Source of the DNA: CAG-390 sp045636385
GTDB lineage: Bacteria > Bacillota > Clostridia > Oscillospirales > CAG-272
Direction of reading: 5' to 3'
Assembly (NCBI GenBank): GCA_045636385.1
Contig: JAZTXK010000006.1
Span: 1-29,121 of the forward strand
DNA length: 29,121 nt
Shown here: positions 15,532 through 22,561 of the stretch, piece after piece
Position numbering within the stretch: the stretch's first letter is position 1
Layout of the letters: each line of letters opens with the position of its first letter
Translations under genes and position numbers: made by a program
Notes under the pieces: generated by a model
Database searches by the model: none
The model's input: the letters and a program-made list of their open reading frames with translations, nothing else
What the model was told of the DNA's origin: nothing

Positions 15532-16420
15532 AGACGGCATTGAGTACGATTGCATATTTTTTAAGGTAAAATTCAATAATTTCCGTGACGTAAGCTATTC
15601 AACGGCAAACGAGATTCTTGACCGCGAGGAATGGGACGAGTGCGAATGCGTGCTCTGCCTTCCCGAATCCTATACCGACGATGGCGAAGAAACTCCCTTC
15701 ATTCTCTCGGTTCACGGCGCGGGAAGCCGCGTTTGTGAGGCTGATGACAAGACGGGAGGCATCGCGTACTGCCACGAGTGCATAAAGCGGGGCTACGCCG
15801 TGCTCGACGTTTGCGGCTCGCAGCCTCACGGACTTACTATGGGCTGCCCCGAGCATATCTTCGCGCTCCACAAGGCGTATCTTTACGCGATCAAGCATTA
15901 TAATCTTTCAAAGCGAGTTCTCGTAGCCGGCGCGTCGATGGGCGGTCACACCGCGATGAATTTCGCGCACACCTTCCCCGGCATCGTGGTTGCACTCGGA
16001 CTTATCTACCCCCGCCTCAATATGGACGGCGTTGAGATCGATGGGCATTACTGCATCGGCACTTGGGATAAGACGAAAAAGAGCGAGACCACGGGCTACA
16101 GCACCCACGACCGTATCGTTCAGATCTACCGCTTCCCCGAGGACGAGTGGTTCGCGCCGAACACGATCGGATTTAACCCCTACCTCACCCGTTCCTACGT
16201 AGGCGCGGACGGCAAGCGAGTAGTCATCCCGCCCTGCCCGATCAAGGTATGGCAGGGAACTGCGGACACCACGGTCGATCCCGTTATGGTCACGGAATTT
16301 GTAGAATCTGTCCGCCGCTCGGGCAGCTACATCGAGTTCCACCTTATGGACGGCGTCGGACATAAGATCAACGACGTTATGAGAACCGAGATCGCGATGT
16401 GGTTTAACAGATTTATATAA
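15497..16420 (+). CDS. Alpha/beta hydrolase (esterase/peptidase-like)
   Basis: The 307-residue protein has the alpha/beta hydrolase layout: a strand and oxyanion region ILSVHGAGSR (about 72-81), the nucleophile elbow GASMGG with Ser147, an acid in QGTADTTVDP, and a catalytic His in DGVGHKIND near the C-terminus. It resembles esterases and prolyl-oligopeptidase-like hydrolases; the substrate is unknown. There is no signal peptide, so it is cytoplasmic. The ATG at 15497 is preferred to the one at 15491 because GAGGAG (15484-15489) is then 7 nt away. The start lies inside the end of the membrane protein gene (35-nt overlap), so it belongs to the same operon. A perfect terminator follows. Confidence 0.92.
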   Translation: MEIRKKIQSKLEDGIEYDCIFFKVKFNNFRDVSYSTANEILDREEWDECECVLCLPESYTDDGEETPFILSVHGAGSRVCEADDKTGGIAYCHECIKRGYAVLDVCGSQPHGLTMGCPEHIFALHKAYLYAIKHYNLSKRVLVAGASMGGHTAMNFAHTFPGIVVALGLIYPRLNMDGVEIDGHYCIGTWDKTKKSETTGYSTHDRIVQIYRFPEDEWFAPNTIGFNPYLTRSYVGADGKRVVIPPCPIKVWQGTADTTVDPVMVTEFVESVRRSGSYIEFHLMDGVGHKINDVMRTEIAMWFNRFI

Positions 16421-16426
16421 TATGTA

Positions 16427-16464
16427 AAAAACACGGCAGAACCGTTCGGTTCTGCCGTGTTTTT
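16427..16464. terminator. Terminator after the alpha/beta hydrolase gene
   Basis: Perfect 17-bp stem (16427-16443 with 16448-16464), containing AACACGGCAGAACC and its complement with a GTTC loop. A-run and T-run flanks allow function in both directions. Confidence 0.92.
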
Positions 16465-16495
16465 ATGCCTCGGAATGTTCGTTGATGAGGCGGAA

Positions 16496-16576
16496 GCGAA
16501 AGCTTTAGCTTTCGCATTAGTACGAGGCTCTGCCTCGTGCTCCGTTTAAGAAACTTTTCGAGAAAAGTTTCTTAAA
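16496..16576. repeat. Cluster of three perfect hairpins between convergent operons
   Basis: Three adjacent perfect inverted repeats: GCGAAAGCT/AGCTTTCGC (16496-16504 with 16507-16515), ACGAGGC/GCCTCGT (16522-16528 with 16532-16538), and a 15-bp arm TTTAAGAAACTTTTC with its complement (16545-16559 with 16562-16576). They follow the hydrolase terminator, carry no clear T-run, and resemble a dispersed palindromic intergenic element. Confidence 0.75.
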
Positions 16577-16607
16577 GATCTTCCAAAGCTTTTGTTAATT
16601 TATCGTG

Positions 16608-17504
16608 TTAAATATTCGCCTCGATCATATCGGCAAGTCTCTTGAGGGTGCTGTAGAGTCTGACCATATAATCCTTGTAGCAAAGCGAAGCGTAGGATCT
16701 CATAATACCGTCGCTGATGGTGAAGTATTCGGGCTGCTTTGCGATCGGGAGGTTATTTACCATTGCGGTGATCTCCTCATCCGTCATATCCGCAAGCTTC
16801 TTTTCCGAGCCGTAGGAGGTCTCGGCGCAGAGGCGGGTGCGTGCGTACTCGGTCTTTGCGAGGTCGCGGGCATCGCGTTCCCAATCGTTATTGCCGTCGA
16901 AGGGCATAAGGTGTAGGTCGTGCGCGGCGTCGTTGTCGTTGATGTGAAGCACGGCAAGTCTGTGTCCGAACGAGCCGAGGATGTCGAAATCGCGCGCGAA
17001 TGCGTTGCGGTGGCCGCTGTCGTAGGTGAAGCGGACCGCGGGATGATCCTTGAGCTTTTCCATAGTCGCGTAAAGGTGTTCGATGAAGATCGAGTTTTCG
17101 AGGCAGAGAAGGAAGCCGTTCTCGAGAGCGGTGTCCGCCATTTTGGTCAGACGAGCGATACCGCATTCGCTGACGCCGCCGGGATCCTTGTGACCCCAGG
17201 TGATGTGCGCAACGCCCTTTTTGATGCCTGCGGCAGCCGCCATCTTGATCTCGCGGCAGTAGCGCGCGCAGACCTTGTCTCCGAGCTCGTCCTCAAACCA
17301 GATCTCGGTGGTCTTTCCGCCGGTGAGGTGGATATTGTCGATCTCGAGACCGTATTTTTTGCAGAGCTCGACCTGATATTCAAGTGTGCCGTCCGAAAGC
17401 GCGCCCATGCCGATGGCAACGAAATCAAAGCCCGCCTCCTTGATAGCGATGATCTTTTCCTCAATATTTCCGCCGCCGTGGACGTATGTACCTATCTGAA
17501 TCAT
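16608..17504 (-). CDS. Sugar phosphate isomerase/epimerase (xylose isomerase-like TIM barrel)
   Basis: The 298-residue protein has the AP-endonuclease-2/xylose-isomerase-like TIM barrel. Candidate metal ligands appear in the usual order: Glu136 in CLENS, Asp162 and His165 in YDSGH, His187 in LHINDND and Glu228 in CAETSY. The family includes sugar and inosose epimerases, isomerases and dehydratases; the exact reaction is not deducible. The ATG at 17504 has GGAGG (17514-17518) and shares one base with the stop of the upstream glycosidase gene (TAATG), so the two are co-translated. It is the last gene of a four-gene minus operon that probably handles a plant or host glycan sugar. Confidence 0.93.
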   Translation of the reverse strand: MIQIGTYVHGGGNIEEKIIAIKEAGFDFVAIGMGALSDGTLEYQVELCKKYGLEIDNIHLTGGKTTEIWFEDELGDKVCARYCREIKMAAAAGIKKGVAHITWGHKDPGGVSECGIARLTKMADTALENGFLLCLENSIFIEHLYATMEKLKDHPAVRFTYDSGHRNAFARDFDILGSFGHRLAVLHINDNDAAHDLHLMPFDGNNDWERDARDLAKTEYARTRLCAETSYGSEKKLADMTDEEITAMVNNLPIAKQPEYFTISDGIMRSYASLCYKDYMVRLYSTLKRLADMIEANI

Positions 17505-18826
17505 TATATTTTTCCTCCGATTTTAATAAGTGTGTTGGGTTTCATAGTAATTTCAATTGCGGTGCCCGAGAATGCCGTGATCTTCTCGCCGTCCCGCTCT
17601 TCGTCGATTGCGAAAATCTCGTAATCGCCCGCGCGGTCGAGGGTCACGGTGAAGGTCTTTTCCACAGCGTCGGGATCGTTGGTGTAATAGGAGATCACAG
17701 CCGCGCCGTTCTCGCCGTCGGTTGCCGCGAGAGCGTAGATGTCGCCGTCCTCGCATTCAAGCTTTGCCTGAGTGCCGAGCTGATATAGAGTAGAGAAGAA
17801 GTCGAATGCGTAGTAGCTCTTGAGGGGGAGCATAAAGTGGCTGTCCCAAAGACCGTTGTATTCCTTGTCGGGGCGCGCGTCGTAGTACATCATCATATCA
17901 ATGTAGGGCGAGTTCTGACCCTCGACCATAAATGCGAAATCGTAAGCCGCGCCCTTGAGACCCTTGATAACGCGGACGCTGTCGATGAACTGTGTCGTCC
18001 AGTTTTCGATGTAGTTCCACTCGTTGAGGTGCTTTTCGATGTGACCGTAGCCGAATTCCTCAAGGAGCTCTGCAACCTTCTTTGCGCGGTCGAGCATCTT
18101 TTCTGCGTGGATCGTGTAGATGTGCCAGGAGAAGAAGTCGAGCTCGGCGCGCTCGCCCTCGACCATCTTTTCAAGGAAGGCGCGCGCCCAAGGCAGATTG
18201 TTTGCAAGCGCGGGACCGCCGAGCTTGATCTCGGGGAATCTCTTGCGCAGGTAGAGGAAGGCGATCTTGAAGAATTCGTAGAATTCCTCGGGCGTGCCGC
18301 TCCAGCATCTCTTTTCGTTGTCATTTACGACGTTGACGTCAAGGTCAGCCTCGTTCCAGATCTCCCAATATTTGATGGGGTAATGGAAGCCGTTTGCCCA
18401 GCCCTCGGTGTAGTGCATAATGATATGCTCGCAGATCTTTGCCCATTTGAGGGGATCCTTGGGCTTGACCGAGCCGTATTTGCCGGGGAGATGTTCGATC
18501 GAGGTGCCGAGGCGGTAATAAATTTCGCAATCCGCGTCAAAGCAGGTGGTGACGTATTGGTCGGTGTTGCGGAAATCGTAAGCGGTGGGATCGTCGGGAT
18601 CGCGCGAGAAATCGGCGAAAATGCAATGGACGTCCATTACGTGCTGTGCGCCGTAGATCTCGGAGAGGGATGCGTCGTGTGTACGCGCATAAGGAATTTT
18701 GAGTGCCTTAAAGGTGTCAAAATTGCCGCGGCACTGAGTTTTCATTGGGCGAACGGGGGCGTTGTTGACGGCGTGCATCGGCTTGATTTTGCCGAGCTGC
18801 TCGGAAAATTTGATGTTGAGATTCAT
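17504..18826 (-). CDS. GH39-like glycoside hydrolase (beta-xylosidase-type clan A)
   Basis: The 440-residue protein resembles clan GH-A enzymes of the GH39 type. It has the acid/base motif YWEIWNEAD (Glu about 159) and a second glutamate in HLNEWNY (about 269), the likely nucleophile. A C-terminal all-beta region (about 355-440, with FTVTLDRAGDYEIFAIDEE) matches the beta domain of this family. There is no signal peptide, so it should act on imported oligosaccharides in the cytoplasm. The ATG at 18826 is preferred to the GTG at 18835 because AGGTGA lies directly upstream. The start is 5 nt from the acetyltransferase stop. Xylosidase or iduronidase-like activity would be family possibilities; specificity is not visible. 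Confidence 0.85.
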   Translation of the reverse strand: MNLNIKFSEQLGKIKPMHAVNNAPVRPMKTQCRGNFDTFKALKIPYARTHDASLSEIYGAQHVMDVHCIFADFSRDPDDPTAYDFRNTDQYVTTCFDADCEIYYRLGTSIEHLPGKYGSVKPKDPLKWAKICEHIIMHYTEGWANGFHYPIKYWEIWNEADLDVNVVNDNEKRCWSGTPEEFYEFFKIAFLYLRKRFPEIKLGGPALANNLPWARAFLEKMVEGERAELDFFSWHIYTIHAEKMLDRAKKVAELLEEFGYGHIEKHLNEWNYIENWTTQFIDSVRVIKGLKGAAYDFAFMVEGQNSPYIDMMMYYDARPDKEYNGLWDSHFMLPLKSYYAFDFFSTLYQLGTQAKLECEDGDIYALAATDGENGAAVISYYTNDPDAVEKTFTVTLDRAGDYEIFAIDEERDGEKITAFSGTAIEITMKPNTLIKIGGKI

Positions 18827-18831
18827 TTTTA

Positions 18832-19269
18832 TCACCTGTCCAATTTATAATTTACGTATTCAAAATGCTCGAAGCCGTGGCGGCGGTAGAGCGCGGCGGC
18901 TCTTTCGTTTTCGGGCTCGGTTTCAAGACGGTAGCGGCGCGCGGGGATGCTTTCCTTGACGAATTCAAGAAATTGCGACCCGAGTCCGCGACCTCTGTAT
19001 TCTTCCTTGACGTATATCTCCTCGATCCAGACCACCTTGCCGCCCGCCTCCTGCGAGTGGGTGTAGGCAAGAACGCCGTAGCCGAGGATACTTTCGTCCT
19101 CTTCAAATATAAACGCATCACCGTAGGGCGTGCCGGCGAGGAAGGCGTCGAAGGAATTCGATATATTTTCTTCTGGGATGTTTTCAAGAACCGCGGGCGA
19201 GGAATAAAAATCCTTCGCCATTTCGGTGTAGAGGGGTTTGTCTTCTATTGTGATTTTTCTGATTGTCAT
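18832..19269 (-). CDS. GNAT-family N-acetyltransferase
   Basis: The 145-residue protein has the GNAT core: VVWIEEIYVKEEYRGRGLGSQFLEFV (about 78-103), where RGRGLG is the acetyl-CoA pyrophosphate loop, and ENERAAALYRRHGFEHFEYVNYKL near the C-terminus, the usual motif B. It transfers an acetyl group to an amine of unknown identity. It sits 2 nt after the dehydrogenase stop and 5 nt before the glycosidase start, firmly inside the operon. An amino sugar substrate would suit the context but is inference. Confidence 0.93.
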   Translation of the reverse strand: MTIRKITIEDKPLYTEMAKDFYSSPAVLENIPEENISNSFDAFLAGTPYGDAFIFEEDESILGYGVLAYTHSQEAGGKVVWIEEIYVKEEYRGRGLGSQFLEFVKESIPARRYRLETEPENERAAALYRRHGFEHFEYVNYKLDR

Positions 19270-19271
19270 TT

Positions 19272-20219
19272 TCAGCAGATTCTATTGTGAATATTCCCCG
19301 CAAAGAACTCTGTAATATTTTCAGCCATGCGGCGGACACAGCGGTTGCGGGCTTCATATGAGCCCCACGCCATATGGGGCGTCAGGCAGACGTTCGGACG
19401 GTCGAGGATGGTAGAGAAGGGGTGATCCTCGCGGAAGGGCTCGGCTGAGTAAACGTCGCATCCGAGCGCGCCGATCTTGCCCGAAATGACTGCGTCCGCG
19501 ATCGCCTGCTCGTCACAAACCGCACCGCGGGCTGTGTTGACGATGACGACACCGTCCTTCATCGCGGCGATGCGCTCGCGCGAGATCATTCCGCGCGTAC
19601 CGTCGTTCAGCGGAACGTGGAGCGAAATTATGTCGCACTCGCGGCAGATGCGGTCGATGTCTGCGGCTTCGTATCTCGTTTCGGGCTGACGGCGGCAGAG
19701 AAGCACGCGGCATCCGAGTGCCTGCGCGATCTCGGCGACCTTAGAGCCGATACCGCCGCCACCGACAATGCCCCAAGTCTGCCCCGCGATCTCGTGATAA
19801 ACGGGTTCGAGGCGGTTTGCGCTTGACGAGCGTGAATATTCGCCCGAGTGAACGAATGAGCGGAATTCGTCAAGATGCGTGACGAGCGAGAGCGCCATAG
19901 AAACCGAGAGCTGCGCGACACTGTCGGTCGAATAACCCGGCACGTTGCAGACGGAGATCCCGTTTTCGCGGCAGTAAGCGATATCAATATTGTCGTAACC
20001 CGTCGCGGCAACGCAGATGAGCTTTAAATTTTTTGCGTCCGAAAGATTGTCGCGGTTGAGTTTTATCTTGTTGAGCACGGCTACGTCGGCGACCGAAAGT
20101 CTTTCGGCAACCTCATCGGGTGCGGTGAATTTATATTCGACGACCTCGCCGAGTGCGCGGATAGGCGAGAGGTCGATATCGGCACCGAGAGTGCCCGAGT
20201 CGAGTATTACGATTTTCAT
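19272..20219 (-). CDS. D-isomer specific 2-hydroxyacid dehydrogenase
   Basis: The 315-residue enzyme reduces a 2-keto acid or oxidises a D-2-hydroxy acid with a nicotinamide cofactor; hydroxypyruvate/glyoxylate reductases are the closest-looking group. It shows the nucleotide-binding GGGGIGS (153-159), the substrate Arg231 in NTARGA, Glu260 in DVYSAEP and catalytic His282 in LTPHMAWG. After the second strand the residues are LLCRRQPE: the Asp that usually selects NAD is missing and two Arg follow, which suggests NADP(H). The ATG at 20219 follows a GAGG element. It is the first gene of the four-gene operon and has a good promoter. Confidence 0.95.
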   Translation of the reverse strand: MKIVILDSGTLGADIDLSPIRALGEVVEYKFTAPDEVAERLSVADVAVLNKIKLNRDNLSDAKNLKLICVAATGYDNIDIAYCRENGISVCNVPGYSTDSVAQLSVSMALSLVTHLDEFRSFVHSGEYSRSSSANRLEPVYHEIAGQTWGIVGGGGIGSKVAEIAQALGCRVLLCRRQPETRYEAADIDRICRECDIISLHVPLNDGTRGMISRERIAAMKDGVVIVNTARGAVCDEQAIADAVISGKIGALGCDVYSAEPFREDHPFSTILDRPNVCLTPHMAWGSYEARNRCVRRMAENITEFFAGNIHNRIC

Positions 20220-20256
20220 TTATACCTCGGCAGATTCTTGATTTTATATACATATA

Positions 20257-20285
20257 ATTATATCACACTTGCTTTGTCAAGTCAA
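20257..20285 (-). promoter_or_regulatory. Promoter of the dehydrogenase/GNAT/GH39/isomerase operon
   Basis: TTGACT (20280-20285) and TATAAT (20257-20262) on the minus strand, spacer 17 nt, about 38 nt upstream of the first start codon. Confidence 0.85.
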
Positions 20286-20329
20286 CCGAAAACGCTATGA
20301 TATTTATATATATATTTGTTGAAAAGCAC

Positions 20330-20358
20330 TTGAAATTAATTCGATTTTATTGTATAAT
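20330..20358 (+). promoter_or_regulatory. Promoter of the GLUG-repeat surface protein gene
   Basis: TTGAAA (20330-20335) and TATAAT (20353-20358), spacer 17 nt. A small hairpin ATCGG/CCGAT (20369-20373 with 20378-20382) lies in the short leader. Confidence 0.85.
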
Positions 20359-20401
20359 GATATCATCAATCGGAAAACCGATAATATTATGAGGTGACAA
20401 A

Positions 20402-21742
20402 ATGAAAAAGACATTTTCAATCATTCTTGCTCTCGTTATGTCGCTTTCCCTCCTCGGAGCGTTCTCTGTTTCCGCAGCTGAGGTTTATGACGGCACGAGC
20501 GTTTCGGCTTCTCTCGCAGGCGCGGGCACCGAGGCTGATCCCTATCTTATCGCAAACGGCGCGGATCTCGCGTACTTTGCCGCAAACGCAGTAGCGGGTG
20601 CTTCCTATAAGCTCACCGCAGACATCGTCTGGGCAAAAGATCCCACAGCAAACAACTGGACTCCCGTTCCCGCCTTCAGCGGAACATTCGACGGCAACGG
20701 ATATACGATCTCGGGTATCTACTGCGTCGGAACTACCAAGGTTGGCTTTTTTGCTACCACCGAGGCTACCGCTGTCATCAAGAATCTTACCATCGGCACC
20801 TCCTACTTTGAGGGCGACAGCTCGGTTGCGGGCTTCGTTGCCTTTGTAACTCCCGGCACTCCCGATGCTCCCGCTTACATCACCGTTGAAAACTGCGTGA
20901 ACTACGCTGATATCGTTGTCAACAAGAAGGACGGTAACTCCGGCGGTCTTATCGGCGAGATCATCACCACCGCAAAGAAGGAAAATCTTGTCGTAGCTAA
21001 CGTAAGCAAGTGCGTAAACTACGGCAGCGTTACCAGCAAGACCGGTAACGGCTACATCGGCGGTGTTATTGGACGTCTTTCGGGCGCGGGCACCGTTTCC
21101 GAGTGCGCTAACTACGGCACTATCACCGGTTCTTCCGCTATCGTAGGCGGCGTTCTCGGTCAGGTAAGCTATAACGGCGCAGACGATGCGAGATACAGCA
21201 TTCTTATCGAAAACTGCCTCAACGCGGGCGCAGTAAACGGAACTCACGTTTCGGGCGGCATTCTCGCAAGAGCTTACGAGCTTGTTACCATCAGAAACTG
21301 TGTAAACCTCGGTCAGCTCACCGTCTCTAAGGATGACAGCAACAAGGACCGCTTCGGCGCGATCGAGAGCAATACCGTCTCCACCCTCGAAAATAACTAC
21401 TATCTCGCAGGAAGCGCGGTAAACTCCTCCGTAGCTGACGTCGTACCGCTCGGCAACCGTGCGGGCGCGACCGAAAAGACCGCTGCTGAAATGAAAGAAC
21501 TCGTAAGCGTTCTCGGCGATGCTTGGACATTAGCTGATGCTACGCTCTATCTCAAGTTTGCACACGAGGCAGGCGAGGTAGAGTCGGCAGAGCCCGAAGT
21601 AACCGAGCCCGAAGTTACCGCACCCGAGACCACCGAGCCCGCAGCACCTCCTACCACAGGTGACTCCTCCGTAATCTTCGTTATCGTTGCCGCTCTCTCC
21701 GTTATCGGAGTTGCAGTTGTTGCAAAGAGAAAAGAGAACTGA
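20402..21742 (+). CDS. Secreted GLUG-repeat surface protein with sortase-like C-terminus
   Basis: The 446-residue protein has a signal peptide (MKKTFSIILALVMSLSLLGA, cut near VSAAE), then GAGTEADPYLIANGADLAYFA, the common entry to GLUG-type beta-helix proteins. Repeats of the form NCVNY...GGLIGE, KCVNYGSV...GGVIGR, ECANYGTI...GGVLGQ and NCLNAGAV...SGGILA (about 165-305) indicate a right-handed beta-solenoid, as in surface adhesins. A Glu/Pro/Thr stalk (about 390-415) leads to PTTGD, a hydrophobic helix and AKRKEN, a sorting-signal layout with PTTG in place of LPXTG. GAGGTG (20391-20396) precedes the ATG. No sortase gene is in the window. The ligand is unknown; adhesion or glycan binding is inference. 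Confidence 0.92.
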   Translation: MKKTFSIILALVMSLSLLGAFSVSAAEVYDGTSVSASLAGAGTEADPYLIANGADLAYFAANAVAGASYKLTADIVWAKDPTANNWTPVPAFSGTFDGNGYTISGIYCVGTTKVGFFATTEATAVIKNLTIGTSYFEGDSSVAGFVAFVTPGTPDAPAYITVENCVNYADIVVNKKDGNSGGLIGEIITTAKKENLVVANVSKCVNYGSVTSKTGNGYIGGVIGRLSGAGTVSECANYGTITGSSAIVGGVLGQVSYNGADDARYSILIENCLNAGAVNGTHVSGGILARAYELVTIRNCVNLGQLTVSKDDSNKDRFGAIESNTVSTLENNYYLAGSAVNSSVADVVPLGNRAGATEKTAAEMKELVSVLGDAWTLADATLYLKFAHEAGEVESAEPEVTEPEVTAPETTEPAAPPTTGDSSVIFVIVAALSVIGVAVVAKRKEN

Positions 21743-21750
21743 TATTTATA

Positions 21751-21784
21751 AAAAACCGCAGACCTTTCCGGGTCTGCGGTTTTT
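21751..21784 (+). terminator. Terminator after the GLUG protein gene
   Basis: Perfect 14-bp stem AAAAACCGCAGACC/GGTCTGCGGTTTTT (21751-21764 with 21771-21784), 6-nt loop. Confidence 0.93.
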
Positions 21785-21797
21785 CGTCATTCTATTC

Positions 21798-21826
21798 TTG
21801 ACAACAGGGGGAAAATAGGGTATAAT
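21798..21826 (+). promoter_or_regulatory. Promoter of the pth-mfd operon
   Basis: Perfect TTGACA (21798-21803) and TATAAT (21821-21826), spacer 17 nt, with a leader of about 80 nt before pth. Confidence 0.92.
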
Positions 21827-21910
21827 ATAAGTAAGAAAATAATCAAAACTCGGCGGGAGTGTCCCGGCGAGGCGTTCTGCGTTGCAATCGCGGAGCGAAA
21901 GGAGATAAAA

Positions 21911-22561
21911 ATGGCAGATATATTCGATCTTTTTGCAAAGATCTCAAAGGAAAATACGGCGAAGGTAAAGGCACCCGTCGAGTGGCTTATCGTCGGTCTC
22001 GGCAACCCCGGGCGCGACTACGTCAACACCCGCCACAACGCGGGATTTATGGCTATCGATGCTCTTGCGAAGAAAAAGAGCCTTACCGTTGATCGCTCTC
22101 GCTTCAAGGCTCTGACGGCAGAGTGCGAGATCGCGGGCAAGGGAGTCCTTTTGATGCTTCCGCAGACCTATATGAACCTCTCGGGCGAGGCTGTCCGCGA
22201 GGCGGCGCAGTTCTATAAGATCGCGCCCGATCATATTCTTGTTTTGTCCGACGACATTAATCTCGACGTCGGCAGAATGCGCCTCCGCGAGAACGGCTCG
22301 GACGGCGGTCAGAAGGGACTTCGCAGTATTATCACGCTGATGGGATTTGATAATTTCCCCCGTCTGCGCATCGGTGTCGGCAAAAAGCCGCATCCCGATA
22401 TGGAGCTTGCCGATTGGGTGCTCTCGCGCTTTAACGAGAATGAAATGAAGCAGCTTGATAAGCTTTTCGGAATTGCCGCAGAGTGCGTTGAGCTTTATAT
22501 CGGCTCAAAGCGCGATGAGGCGATAAGACTTTGCAACGCAAAGCACGATCTTGGAGAATAA
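21911..22561 (+). CDS. pth: Peptidyl-tRNA hydrolase
   Basis: Pth cleaves the ester bond of peptidyl-tRNA dropped from ribosomes and recycles the tRNA. The 216-residue protein has WLIVGLGNPGRDYVNTRHNAGF with the conserved Asn and catalytic His, the MLPQTYMNLSGEAV segment, LSDDINL with the conserved Asp, and GSDGGQKGLRSI. About 22 extra residues (MADIFDLFAKISKENTAK...) precede the usual start of the fold. The ATG at 21911 has AAAGGAG directly upstream, so the extension is translated; related Clostridia often have short extensions here. The stop abuts the mfd start, the conserved Firmicute pair (spoVC-mfd in B. subtilis). Confidence 0.97.
   Translation: MADIFDLFAKISKENTAKVKAPVEWLIVGLGNPGRDYVNTRHNAGFMAIDALAKKKSLTVDRSRFKALTAECEIAGKGVLLMLPQTYMNLSGEAVREAAQFYKIAPDHILVLSDDINLDVGRMRLRENGSDGGQKGLRSIITLMGFDNFPRLRIGVGKKPHPDMELADWVLSRFNENEMKQLDKLFGIAAECVELYIGSKRDEAIRLCNAKHDLGE

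Noticed and set aside
17837..18850. 337-codon plus-strand frame opposite the GH39-like gene
   Set aside because: Antisense shadow of a gene with catalytic motifs and operon spacing.
20402..21742. Classical LPXTG sortase substrate
   Set aside because: The motif is PTTGD, not LPXTG, and no sortase is in the window, so it is described only as sortase-like.
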